29,418 nucleotides of DNA from Planctomycetota bacterium (GTDB lineage: Bacteria; Planctomycetota; PUPC01; DSUN01): the NCBI GenBank assembly GCA_016872875.1, contig VGYW01000053.1:1-29418 (forward strand), written 5' to 3'. The position numbers and the translations under genes are program-made. Positions 8,616-17,078 of the stretch are shown here, one piece after another. The notes beneath the pieces were generated by a model, which was given only the letters and a program-made list of their open reading frames with translations, was not told where the DNA came from and made no database searches. Every line of letters starts with the position of its first letter. Within the stretch, counting starts at the first letter, position 1.

Positions 8616-9832
8616 TACTTCTTCCTCTTCTCCGTATTTCCGTGGTCTTCTTCTCCTTCGCGGCGGAGGCGGGAGAGGTGTTTTTCCACGACGGCGCGCG
8701 GGCGATGGCGATGGTGGACTCCGTGACGGGCGGCGGCAAGCTGCGGCTCCTCTCGGCCTCGGGCGAGGCACGCGAGGCCGCGGTCGAGGAAATCGTCACC
8801 ATCCGCTTCTGGGGGCGGCGGCCCCGCAGCATCCTGGCCGGCACGCAGGAGGTCCTCCTGGTCGGCGGCGACCGCTTCCGCGGCCGAGTCGTAAAGTGCG
8901 AGAAGGACATCCTGACCCTCGATAGCCACGCGGTAGGGCCGGTGGAGCTGCCCATGTCGGAAATCCACGGCCTCCTCGCGCTCCCGGTCCAGGGCGCCGC
9001 GGGCCGCCGAGCCGAAGAGCTCATGATGGAGCCCGAAACGACCCCTCTCTTGGCCCAGCTCGACCGGCTGCTGGACCGCCGGAGCGCCGCCTACGAGGGC
9101 GTCATCGAGGAACTCAGTCCTGAGACTGTGGACATTGACGACGAGCAGTTGATGCGCACCACGTCGCTCAAGCTCCTCTACCTTGCTGGCACACGCCTGG
9201 CGCAGGCCACGAAGCGGCCCAGGCCGCAGCTCCCGTCTGAGGTGTTCATGCGCATCGAGACCCGCGATGGCGGGGCATTGGATGGCGTGCTCGAGAAGAT
9301 CGAGTTCGGCCTATGGCGCTTGCGCCCCCTCTGGGACCAGCGCCGGACACTTCCCGTGCGCGTGGACGAGATCGTCTACGTCGAAGTCCTCAATGGCCGC
9401 ACGCTCTACCTTTCGCAGCTCGAGCCGAGCGCGGTGAAGGAGCGGACGCAGCTTGCGCCCACCCAGCCCCACCGGCGGAACAGGAACTGCAAGGGCGAAG
9501 TGCTCTCGCTGGGCGGGAACCACTACTCCTGGGGCCTCGGGGTCCACGCCGACTCCGAGCTGAGCTACGCCATCGGCGGGCGGTTCAAGACCTTTGCCGC
9601 GACCGTGGGGATTGACGACAAGGTGGGCGCACAGGGCAGCGTCGTCTTCGCACTCCTCGGCGATGCCAAGCTGCTCGCGAAGACCGATGTCCTCCGCGGC
9701 GGCGACAAGGCGCCGAAGGAACTGTCCGTGCCGGTGGCGGGCGTCAACACGCTCACGCTCCAGGTCAGCTCGGCCGGTGATATGGACCTCGGCGATTGCG
9801 CCAACTGGGCCGACGCTCGACTCATTCGATGA
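8501..9832 (+). CDS. Exported NPCBM-domain protein
   Basis: This 443-residue protein ends in an NPCBM (novel putative carbohydrate-binding) domain at about 325-443: SLGGNHYSWGLGVHADSEL, then TFAATVGIDDK, and a closing ANWADARLI. This is a jelly-roll module common in secreted planctomycete proteins. The middle part is beta-rich and unrecognised (DRFRGRVVKCEKDILTLDS). The N-terminus is unusual. The start at 8501 lies one base after the previous stop, inside an inverted-repeat element whose right arm encodes FFSYHFTRNHST, just before the hydrophobic export segment LLLPLLRISVVFFSFA. An in-frame ATG at 8516 is an alternative start, also inside the repeat. Likely function: binding of glycans or another envelope ligand outside the cytoplasm. 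Confidence 0.8.
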   Translation: MIAGKMIREEAIGRAKPVFLSDPNSHFFSYHFTRNHSTLLLPLLRISVVFFSFAAEAGEVFFHDGARAMAMVDSVTGGGKLRLLSASGEAREAAVEEIVTIRFWGRRPRSILAGTQEVLLVGGDRFRGRVVKCEKDILTLDSHAVGPVELPMSEIHGLLALPVQGAAGRRAEELMMEPETTPLLAQLDRLLDRRSAAYEGVIEELSPETVDIDDEQLMRTTSLKLLYLAGTRLAQATKRPRPQLPSEVFMRIETRDGGALDGVLEKIEFGLWRLRPLWDQRRTLPVRVDEIVYVEVLNGRTLYLSQLEPSAVKERTQLAPTQPHRRNRNCKGEVLSLGGNHYSWGLGVHADSELSYAIGGRFKTFAATVGIDDKVGAQGSVVFALLGDAKLLAKTDVLRGGDKAPKELSVPVAGVNTLTLQVSSAGDMDLGDCANWADARLIR

Positions 9833-9843
9833 GGCGGAAGAGA

Positions 9844-10014
9844 AGAGATAAGGTAAAATGATTACGGGTAAAATGATAAGAAAAGAAAGAAGAGCCAGAC
9901 TGGGGTCGCCGGGCACGGGCGCGAGGCGATTCGCTCGTTTCGGCCCCCTTTGGCTTCATTCTCCTGATTGCTTCTTCTCTTATCATTTTACCCGTAATCA
10001 TTTTACCTATCTCT
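9844..10014. repeat. Terminal-inverted-repeat element, copy B
   Basis: Near-perfect arms of about 45 bases start agagataaggtaaaatgatt and are mirrored at 9970-10014. About 80 bases of unrelated sequence lie between them. The first ATG of the left arm (9858) is the start codon of the propeller gene. The right arm encodes the segment leading into its hydrophobic export sequence. Confidence 0.9.
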
Positions 10015-13000
10015 TCCTGGCTTGTTGGCTCTCCGCCTTCGCAGGGGAAGTAGCGCGCCCTGGCCCGAGTTTCGCGGATACTTACGCGGGCTACAGACCG
10101 GATTTCGCCGCCGAGGCCTCCCAGCTCGCACGCTGGAAGGCCGAGCCTGAAGGGGGGCCCGACTGGCTGAAGTTCTCAACGCAGGCGACCTACGACAACC
10201 GGGCCTACCTGGAGCAGGACTGGCGCGTGCCGCCCATCGTCAAGAAGGCCGATGAGCTGATGGCCCGTGGCGAGTGCCGCGAGGCGATGGGACTCTACCA
10301 GCACGCTATCGAGAAATACCCCAACGACCTCTGGCCCGTGGCCGAGCACGGCGTCTTCGTCCCCACCACGCTCTACTGCCAGCGCCAGCTCCTCAAGCTG
10401 CCCAAGAAGGAGCTCGACTACTACCGCACGGTCTACGACCCCTACGCCAAGGCGCTCTTCGACAAGGCCAAGGAGCACTACTCGCCGCTGGACTTCGCGG
10501 ACGTGGCGACCCGCTACGCGGCGACCACCTACGGCTCGCTGGCGCTCTTCGAGCTGGGCAACGCGGCCCTCGATTCCGGCAACACGGAGCTCGCCCGCCA
10601 CTACTTCGACGAAATCCGCAACTACCACAGGTTCAGCCCCATCAGCCCCGAGGACCTGGCCCTGCGCCTCAGCAAGGCACCCTCACCCCGCCCTCTCCCC
10701 GAGGGAGAGGGGGCAGAGGAGACGCGGGCTACGTTCAGCCAAAAGGCTAGTCCGGATGCGCTGTCGCTGTCGGACTACGCGCTCTTCGAGCCGCTCGTGC
10801 CCGACATCAGCACCTACGAGGGCACGTGGACGGTCCGCCGCGAGCTCGGCTGGCGCTTCCGGCACCCCGACAACCTCATCCCCGTCGTCGCCGGCAACAG
10901 CCTGCTCTACAAGGACAAGAACATCGTCTACTGCCGCTCGCTCCTCACGGGCGACCTGAAGTGGGAGTATGCCGAGGGGGGCCTGGTGTGGGACTTCGAG
11001 CGCGCGACGGGCGGGCAATGGAGCTGGCGCGACGAGTACCCCTACCAGGACCTCGTCGTGGCCGACGGCATGGTCTACACCTTCATCGTGCGGGGCGGGC
11101 CGAGCCTGGTGGCGCTCGACCTCGTGACGGGCGAGCGGCGCTGGGCCGCAGGCCCGATGGCCGCCTCGTCCAAGGCCGAGCTGGACGACCGCTACGCCGC
11201 GCGGCCCGCGGTCGGAGGCGGGCGCGTCTACGCCACCGTCGTTCACGACGATGTAGAGGGGGACTCGCACCTCAGCTCCACCGCCAGCGTGGCGGCGTTC
11301 GACGCCCGCGGGGGCAAGCTCCTCTGGCGCCGCACCCTTTGCCGCCTCACGCCAGGCAAGTTCACCATCAGCCGACTCCGCCGCAAAATCCGCGTCTTCT
11401 GCTCCCCGCCCCTCTACGCCAACGGCGTGGTCTACGCGGGCACCAACGCCGGCGTGTTCGCCGCACTCGACGCCGAGACCGGCGACGTGCGCTGGACCAC
11501 CCGCTACGACCAGAACCCTGTGATGCTCGACGCGACCGTGCTGCCCGAGACCCACCAGAGCAAGCTCTTCTGCGCCAACGCCGCCCCGATCGTCTTCGGC
11601 CCCTACCTGCTCGCCATGCCCGTGGACAACAGCGCCCGGCTCTACTGCCTGGACCGCTTCACGGGCAAGGTGCTCTGGAGCCGCGTGGGCGATGGCCACG
11701 CCCTGCGCCTCGTGGGGGTGTGGAAGGACCAGGCCATCGTGGGCGGCTCCGGCTTCCTTACCGGTTGGGACATTGCGACCGGCCGCCAGCGCTTCAAGCT
11801 CCCGCTCGTGGACTCGGGCGCCGAGTTCCGCCGCGGCATGCAAGCCATCGGCGCCGACGGCAGAATCCACTCCAGCGGCTGGTACTGTAGCGGCACCGAG
11901 CAGTCCTACTACGACGTCGTGGCCGACATCAGCCGCGAGCCGCCCGCCATCGTCGCGCAGCGCGCCTGGTACAACGACTTCGCCCGCGGCGGCAACGAGA
12001 ACCGGGTGAAGAAGGGCCTGAAGCCCCTCGTCAACGAGGACCCCTTCTTCCTCACCAAGTCGCGCATGGGCCTCCGCCTCTGGGGAGTGCCCTGCGAGAT
12101 TGAGGTGGACGCCAAGAAGCTCACGATGAAGTACGACGTGGCGAAGGTGCAGGCTGCGGTGGCGAAGGCAGAAGGGCTTCAGGCGAGCTACGACCGGGCG
12201 GAGCTCCACCAGTTCGCCGGCCGCGCCGGGGAGGCCATCGCCGAGTTCGAGAAGCTGCGCGCCAGCCTGCCCGAGGGGAAGGGCGGGCTTCGCATCGAGG
12301 TCAACCGCCAGCTCTTCGGCCTCTACACCCGCCAGGCACAGGCGGCGCTCCGGGCGGGCGACATCGCGGGCGTCGAGAAGGCCGTCGCGCTCATGGCCAC
12401 CTGCTGCACCACGTCGCGACAGGAGATTCAGACCGTGCTCGCCATGGCCGAGGTGTTCGGACGGAAAGCCGCGGCCGACCGCGCCGCCGCATGCCTGCGG
12501 GCCATCCTGCGGCACTACGGCGACGTCTACTACCCGGTCTCATCTCTGGTCACGGGCGAGCCCGAGCCGCTCGTGCGGCAGGCGAGCGCCGTGTTGGGCA
12601 ACCTCATCGCGCAGTCGCCACGCCACTTCTTCGGCCGCGAGCTGGGCATCGCCGGGCGGAGCATGCTCCGCGCTGTGCCCAACTACTTCTCGCTCATCGC
12701 GCCGATCGAGCCGGACTCCACGGTGAAGACCGGGCAGTTCGCCGGCGACTGGTTCCGCCGGGTCCTCCCCACGACGACTGCCGAGTTCCGCCGCGGCTAC
12801 GAGGAGGCGGCGAAGGCCGCCTTCGAGGGGCACAAAGAGCACACCATCTTGGAGCGGCTGGCGGGAGAGTTCCCCGCCACGGCCTCCGCCCAGGCCGCGC
12901 TCGACAGCATGCTCTCCGAGTCCGACAAGCTCCCCATCCCCGCCCGAAACATCCGGCGGTGGCAACTCGAAGAGCTTGCCCAGTTGAACGGCCTGAAGTA

Positions 13001-14423
13001 CGACCCGGCCAAGGCGGGCGGCGCCATCGTGGTGAAGCACGCTCCGCCCGCCCCACTTGCCGCCGCCTATCGTGACCTCACGCACAAGTTCGAGTTCGGC
13101 GAGAAGACCACCCTCCGGCTGCTTGAGCGGCGCGGGAGCCGCTCGGATGGCGAGGACCTCCTCTTCCTCGGTGTTCGCAGCAGGCAGACCCACGCCGTGA
13201 AGCACGGGGTCCTCTGCTTTGATGCCGCGGCTGGCAAGGTGAAGTGGGCGCAGCGCGACCTACGCCTCGAAACCAAAGGTGAGGAAGCAGGCTTCGAGGA
13301 GGCACTCGTCCACAAGGGTCTCCTGGTCGTCCACGGCCGCTGCGACGTCCTGGCCTTCCGCCTCGACGACGGCCAGCCCGCCTGGCAGTTCCGCGTCCCA
13401 CACGAGTTCGAGATCGAGGCCATGACGCCCGCCGACGACCTCATCGTGCTCAGCGGCCGCTTCGTCACCCTGGCCATCCACTACTCCGACGGCTCGCTTG
13501 TCTGGGAGGCGCGCGAGCAGGGCGAGCTCTACTGCCCGCCAGTCGTCTGTGGCACAGGTGTTGGTGGCACAGGCGTCCCGCCTGTGGGCGACACAGGCAA
13601 GATGCCTGTGCCACCGACCATTGCCACCGTGCGGCTCGACCCCTCGGGCGTCTCGTTCCGCAGCCTGCCAACGGGCAGGCTGGTGGTTCACCTCGACATC
13701 CCTGGCCTGCTCCGCACCTTCGAGCACCCCATCCTCGGTTCGGCCGACCCCGCGCCGCCCGTGGCCTTCGACGGCGTGGCCCTGCTCGTCCTGACGGACG
13801 GCTGGGATTACATCGGCGTGGACACCCGCGCCCAGAGCGTGCGGTGGCGGATCAGGATCGAGAACGTAGACCGCGACCAGGTGCTCCCCTATCGCCTGTG
13901 GGCCAGCGGCGGGAGCGTCCTCGCGCTCAAGCAGGAATACGACGTTCCCGCCGTCGAGATGTTCGACGCCACGGCGGGCGTGCGTCTCTGGCCGAGCGGC
14001 GCCGGCTCGCGGCGCGACGGGCGCAAGCGCGAAACACAGACCACAGCCTTCTACTCTGCGGTCTGGGACCCTGCGAGCGTCTACGGCCTCACGCACCGCC
14101 AGGACCGCACCGCGGTTGAAATCGTCGGCCACGACCGACAGAGCGGGGCACGCACACTCGAATGGAGCCACGGCTCCTTCGAGCACCCCGAGATATGCCT
14201 GTGCCCGGAGCCCTACGGCGACGTGTTGGTCGCCCGCGTGAAGGACCGCCAGAACTGGCACGCCCTGATTGCCTTCGACAGGAAAACGAGGAAACTCGTC
14301 CACGAACTGAAAGTCAAGGGCTTCGGCCTCTGGGGCAACTACGGCGAGATGTCCTGGGCCATTCAGGGCAAGACCCTCGCCATCCTGTCGAAGGATGTTC
14401 TGACCTACAGCCGGCCCAAGTGA
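9858..14423 (+). CDS. Giant exported TPR and PQQ-type beta-propeller protein
   Basis: This 1521-residue protein has a probable export sequence (NHFTYLFLACWLSAFA), then a helical TPR-like part (CREAMGLYQHAIEKYP near 140). A first propeller has PQQ/BamB-type blades (LVALDLVTGERRW near 417, FAALDAETGDVRW near 533, LYCLDRFTGKVLW near 594). A helical region follows at about 760-1080 and a second propeller to the end. The only two ATG codons before the hydrophobic segment (9858 and 9873) are inside the inverted-repeat element, so the repeat appears to supply the start and the N-terminus. A CCCTCTCC-type repeat (10676-10716) and a GGTGV repeat (13549-13615) are embedded in frame. PQQ-type blades here may be structural; I see no quinoprotein dehydrogenase active-site signature. 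Likely an envelope scaffold or binding protein. Confidence 0.8.
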   Translation: MITGKMIRKERRARLGSPGTGARRFARFGPLWLHSPDCFFSYHFTRNHFTYLFLACWLSAFAGEVARPGPSFADTYAGYRPDFAAEASQLARWKAEPEGGPDWLKFSTQATYDNRAYLEQDWRVPPIVKKADELMARGECREAMGLYQHAIEKYPNDLWPVAEHGVFVPTTLYCQRQLLKLPKKELDYYRTVYDPYAKALFDKAKEHYSPLDFADVATRYAATTYGSLALFELGNAALDSGNTELARHYFDEIRNYHRFSPISPEDLALRLSKAPSPRPLPEGEGAEETRATFSQKASPDALSLSDYALFEPLVPDISTYEGTWTVRRELGWRFRHPDNLIPVVAGNSLLYKDKNIVYCRSLLTGDLKWEYAEGGLVWDFERATGGQWSWRDEYPYQDLVVADGMVYTFIVRGGPSLVALDLVTGERRWAAGPMAASSKAELDDRYAARPAVGGGRVYATVVHDDVEGDSHLSSTASVAAFDARGGKLLWRRTLCRLTPGKFTISRLRRKIRVFCSPPLYANGVVYAGTNAGVFAALDAETGDVRWTTRYDQNPVMLDATVLPETHQSKLFCANAAPIVFGPYLLAMPVDNSARLYCLDRFTGKVLWSRVGDGHALRLVGVWKDQAIVGGSGFLTGWDIATGRQRFKLPLVDSGAEFRRGMQAIGADGRIHSSGWYCSGTEQSYYDVVADISREPPAIVAQRAWYNDFARGGNENRVKKGLKPLVNEDPFFLTKSRMGLRLWGVPCEIEVDAKKLTMKYDVAKVQAAVAKAEGLQASYDRAELHQFAGRAGEAIAEFEKLRASLPEGKGGLRIEVNRQLFGLYTRQAQAALRAGDIAGVEKAVALMATCCTTSRQEIQTVLAMAEVFGRKAAADRAAACLRAILRHYGDVYYPVSSLVTGEPEPLVRQASAVLGNLIAQSPRHFFGRELGIAGRSMLRAVPNYFSLIAPIEPDSTVKTGQFAGDWFRRVLPTTTAEFRRGYEEAAKAAFEGHKEHTILERLAGEFPATASAQAALDSMLSESDKLPIPARNIRRWQLEELAQLNGLKYDPAKAGGAIVVKHAPPAPLAAAYRDLTHKFEFGEKTTLRLLERRGSRSDGEDLLFLGVRSRQTHAVKHGVLCFDAAAGKVKWAQRDLRLETKGEEAGFEEALVHKGLLVVHGRCDVLAFRLDDGQPAWQFRVPHEFEIEAMTPADDLIVLSGRFVTLAIHYSDGSLVWEAREQGELYCPPVVCGTGVGGTGVPPVGDTGKMPVPPTIATVRLDPSGVSFRSLPTGRLVVHLDIPGLLRTFEHPILGSADPAPPVAFDGVALLVLTDGWDYIGVDTRAQSVRWRIRIENVDRDQVLPYRLWASGGSVLALKQEYDVPAVEMFDATAGVRLWPSGAGSRRDGRKRETQTTAFYSAVWDPASVYGLTHRQDRTAVEIVGHDRQSGARTLEWSHGSFEHPEICLCPEPYGDVLVARVKDRQNWHALIAFDRKTRKLVHELKVKGFGLWGNYGEMSWAIQGKTLAILSKDVLTYSRPK
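10676..10716. repeat. CCCTCTCC-type hairpin repeat, orientation 2
   Basis: This is the reverse complement of the element at 6530-6571, with palindromic core ctctccccgagggagag. It is read in frame as APSPRPLPEGEG in the propeller protein, so the same DNA is open and tolerated in both orientations. Confidence 0.8.
13549..13615. repeat. GGTGV-coding palindromic repeat, copy 4
   Basis: It has the same composite layout as copy 1: 15-bp units, the cacaggc-gtccc-gcctgtg hairpin, then a mirrored arm ending gcctgtgccacc. It is in frame and sits between blades of the second propeller. Confidence 0.85.
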
Positions 14424-14510
14424 CGCGTGATGCGTGACGCGTGACCGGCCGAAAGAGGAAACCCAACGATGCCTGCCTCCTGTCACGCGTCACGCGTCAC
14501 GCGTCACGTG
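14421..14510. repeat. Inverted heptanucleotide arrays flanking a start codon
   Basis: TGACGCG heptamers (14421-14448) begin at the stop codon of the propeller gene. TCACGCG heptamers (14483-14510) lie just inside the next gene. The two arrays are reverse complements with about 24 pairable bases. The loop between them holds the likely Shine-Dalgarno sequence (agagga, 14454-14459) and the ATG at 14469. Confidence 0.9.
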
Positions 14511-17078
14511 TCATGGCTCTCCTTGGCGCTCCTTGCTTGCGCCGCTCTGTTTTCTTCCGGCTGCCTCAAGATCATGTATTACATCCAGCTCGAGGACGAC
14601 GCCCGCGGCGTCCTCACTGAGGTCGTGAAGATCGAGCAGAAGGTCCTGATGCTGGAGAAGGACCTGAAGGAGGCCGTGGGCCTCAAAGAGCTGCTCGTCG
14701 AGGACCAGGCCCGCGAACGAGCCAAGCTCATGGGTACAAAGCTCGTCGCGTTCAAGGTAGAGAGGACCCGCGACGGCGGCCTTCAGTCCACGGCCTCCTA
14801 CACCTTCGACCACATCCGCGACCTGCGGCTCCCCCTCTACCCCTGGCCCACCCCCACCACCAACACCTACTGGCAGAAGGCCCTCATCGCCTTCCAGTAT
14901 GCCGACGACGAGGTGCAGGGCATTCGCCAGCTCTGGGCCTACACCATCCCGCCCAGCCCTGAAGAGCCGGGCGGGAAATCCGAAATCCGAAATCCGAAAT
15001 CCGAAATCGGAAGACGGAGCACGCCGGCCGAACTCCAGAAGCTCCGCCGCCTCATGCCCATCTTCCGCGACATGCTCGATGGCTTCCAGCTCTTCATCCG
15101 CTTCCAGATCGGCAAGAAGACCGACTGGCTCCAGAGCTGCCCGCCCCACCTCCCCGTGCGATACCTGTTCCGCGCCTGGGACGGCCAGTACACGCTCCTG
15201 GCGCTCACCGACCAGCACCTGACCTTCGACGAGGACGCCTTGATGATCGTCGTGCCCTGGGAGATCGCAGGGAACGAGGATGCGCTGCTGAAGAAGCTCA
15301 CCGACGCCCGCTACGTGATGGGGGGCGACCGGGACCTGCGCCCCGACAGGCCGTGGGAGATCGAGCGCCTCGCCTGGCGCTACACGCGCCTCGACGGCCT
15401 TCGCCGCCTCTACGCCTGGGCGCTGCCCGACACCGGCGTCTCCCGCCTCCTGCCGATGGACGTTCCGGCCGTGCCGCCTCCGCCCGCCAAGCCGCGCCCC
15501 GACCGCTACCACGGCCAGTACCTCGGCCTCGACTGGCGGCTCCTGCGCCTCGGCGACGCCAAGGACATCCCGAAGGACTTCATGAAGCCGGCCTTCGACG
15601 ACGCGAAGTGGGAGAAGATCAACATCTACGTCGGCGAGGCCGCCTACGACGAGAAGTTCACACTCTACCGCAAGCGCTTCAGCGTCCCGCCCGCCTGGAA
15701 GGGCAAGCGGGTCGGGCTCCGCTTCGGCGGCGTGCGCGATCGCTGCGTGGTGTACCTCAACGGCGCCGAGATCGCACGCAACGACGGCTGGAGCAGGCGC
15801 TTCGGAGTTGACGTAGCCGACAAGGTGGCCTACGGCGCCGAAAACCTCCTGGCCGTCCAGTGCGAGAACCTCACCGACAAGGGCGGAATCTGGGGCGAGG
15901 TGGACATTGGCGACATCCGCTTCACGAGCGAGTTCCACCTCACCCGCGACGAGACCCTGGCCGAAGAAACCCCCGCCCAGAATGCCCTCCGCGCCGAGCT
16001 CCCCTCGCTCCCGGGCGTCATCGCCTTCCAAGTCCACAAGCCAGGCGAGCCGGAGATGAAGGAGAACTGGGACATCTACACTATGAAGCCCGATGGTTCG
16101 GGCCTCAAGGCCATCGTCGCGCACCCCGCGGCCGACGTATTTCCCAAGATCAGCCCCGACGGCAAGACCGTCCTCTTCCTCTCGCTCCGCGACACCTGGG
16201 ACGAAGTCCTCAAGATGCGCAAGGTCCCGCGGAACGTCTGGGAAGAGCTCGGGGTCTTCTACACCGTGGACATCGAGGGCCAGACGCCGCCCAAGCGGCT
16301 CTGGCCGGCCAAGGGCCTCGGCTCCGACGCCTGCTGGGCGCCCGACGGCACCGCCATCGCCTTCGCACAGCACAGCCCCCCGCGCATCAACATCCTGCCC
16401 CTTGGCAGCACAGGTCTTGGTGGCACAGGCGTCCCGCCTGTGGCCCCGCTCATCTCCCACACCCCGCCGGAGGCCACTGAGCCCTCTATGCCCTGCTTCG
16501 CGCCCGACGGCAAGCGGCTCTTCTTCATCAGCCTGGAAGAAACCGAGATCGAGGACCGCTGGGGCGCGGCGAGAGTGGCTCACCTCGACCCCAAGACCTG
16601 GCAACTCGTGGACAAGCAATGGGACAGGTATCTGTGGGGGCCGACCCGCGGCCTCGCCATCTCGCCCGACGGCAGGCAGACGGCCGCCAACACCAGCCAC
16701 CCGCACGGCGGGATTCGCTGGGAGCAGTTCCGCTGGTCGTGGCTCCGCGACTCCATCACCCCCGGCCGCCGCTCGGAGGACCACCTGTCGAAGACCGACC
16801 TCGGCTTCGCCGAGCACCTGATGCTGCCCCACTGGCGCTCCGAGATGCCCGAGCGGCGCATGTACAACGAGTGCCCCGCCTGGGCGCCCAACAGCCGCTA
16901 CATCCTCTTCGTCCGAGGCCCCGACTACCACGAGGCCGCCTATCACCAATTCGTCCGGCAGTTCATGCTGGTGGACTGGATGGACCTCTATCTGTCCGAC
17001 CCTGGCGGACGGCGGACGGTTCGCCTCACCTGGCTCCGCAGCAGGATGGGCTATCCCGACTGGTGGGCGCCGAGATGA
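14469..17078 (+). CDS. Probable lipoprotein with sugar-binding-like domain and TolB-like propeller
   Basis: This 869-residue protein has an export signal (WLSLALLACAALFSSGC) ending in a lipobox-like SSGC with Cys32; position -3 is Ser rather than Leu, so lipidation is probable, not certain. A helical region follows. Next is a glycoside-hydrolase-2-type sugar-binding-like jelly roll at about 394-480 (YRKRFSVPPAWKGKRVGLRF, then CVVYLNGAEIARNDG). The C-terminal half is a TolB/WD40-like propeller (DIYTMKPDGSGLK, FPKISPDGKTVLFLS, PCFAPDGKRLFFIS, PAWAPNSRYILFVRG). AGAGGA nine bases upstream supports the ATG. Three repeats are embedded: the heptamer array coding HASRVTRH at the N-terminus, GAAATCC heptamers at 14975-15016 and a GGTGV copy at 16403-16442. 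The protein probably acts in the periplasm or on the outer surface; ligand unknown. Confidence 0.8.
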   Translation: MPASCHASRVTRHVSWLSLALLACAALFSSGCLKIMYYIQLEDDARGVLTEVVKIEQKVLMLEKDLKEAVGLKELLVEDQARERAKLMGTKLVAFKVERTRDGGLQSTASYTFDHIRDLRLPLYPWPTPTTNTYWQKALIAFQYADDEVQGIRQLWAYTIPPSPEEPGGKSEIRNPKSEIGRRSTPAELQKLRRLMPIFRDMLDGFQLFIRFQIGKKTDWLQSCPPHLPVRYLFRAWDGQYTLLALTDQHLTFDEDALMIVVPWEIAGNEDALLKKLTDARYVMGGDRDLRPDRPWEIERLAWRYTRLDGLRRLYAWALPDTGVSRLLPMDVPAVPPPPAKPRPDRYHGQYLGLDWRLLRLGDAKDIPKDFMKPAFDDAKWEKINIYVGEAAYDEKFTLYRKRFSVPPAWKGKRVGLRFGGVRDRCVVYLNGAEIARNDGWSRRFGVDVADKVAYGAENLLAVQCENLTDKGGIWGEVDIGDIRFTSEFHLTRDETLAEETPAQNALRAELPSLPGVIAFQVHKPGEPEMKENWDIYTMKPDGSGLKAIVAHPAADVFPKISPDGKTVLFLSLRDTWDEVLKMRKVPRNVWEELGVFYTVDIEGQTPPKRLWPAKGLGSDACWAPDGTAIAFAQHSPPRINILPLGSTGLGGTGVPPVAPLISHTPPEATEPSMPCFAPDGKRLFFISLEETEIEDRWGAARVAHLDPKTWQLVDKQWDRYLWGPTRGLAISPDGRQTAANTSHPHGGIRWEQFRWSWLRDSITPGRRSEDHLSKTDLGFAEHLMLPHWRSEMPERRMYNECPAWAPNSRYILFVRGPDYHEAAYHQFVRQFMLVDWMDLYLSDPGGRRTVRLTWLRSRMGYPDWWAPR
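14975..15016. repeat. Heptanucleotide array GAAATCC x5-6
   Basis: Four exact GAAATCC heptamers are followed by GAAATCG and a degenerate unit. They are read in frame as SEIRNPKSEI in a linker before the helical region. Confidence 0.9.
16403..16442. repeat. GGTGV-coding repeat, copy 5
   Basis: A degenerate 15-bp unit is followed by the hairpin unit. It is read in frame as STGLGGTGVPPV between TolB-like propeller blades. Confidence 0.85.

Noticed and set aside
9858..14423. Quinoprotein alcohol dehydrogenase
   Set aside because: PQQ-type blades are present, but I see no active-site signature or vicinal-Cys pair in the right context. The TPR part and length fit a structural propeller protein better.
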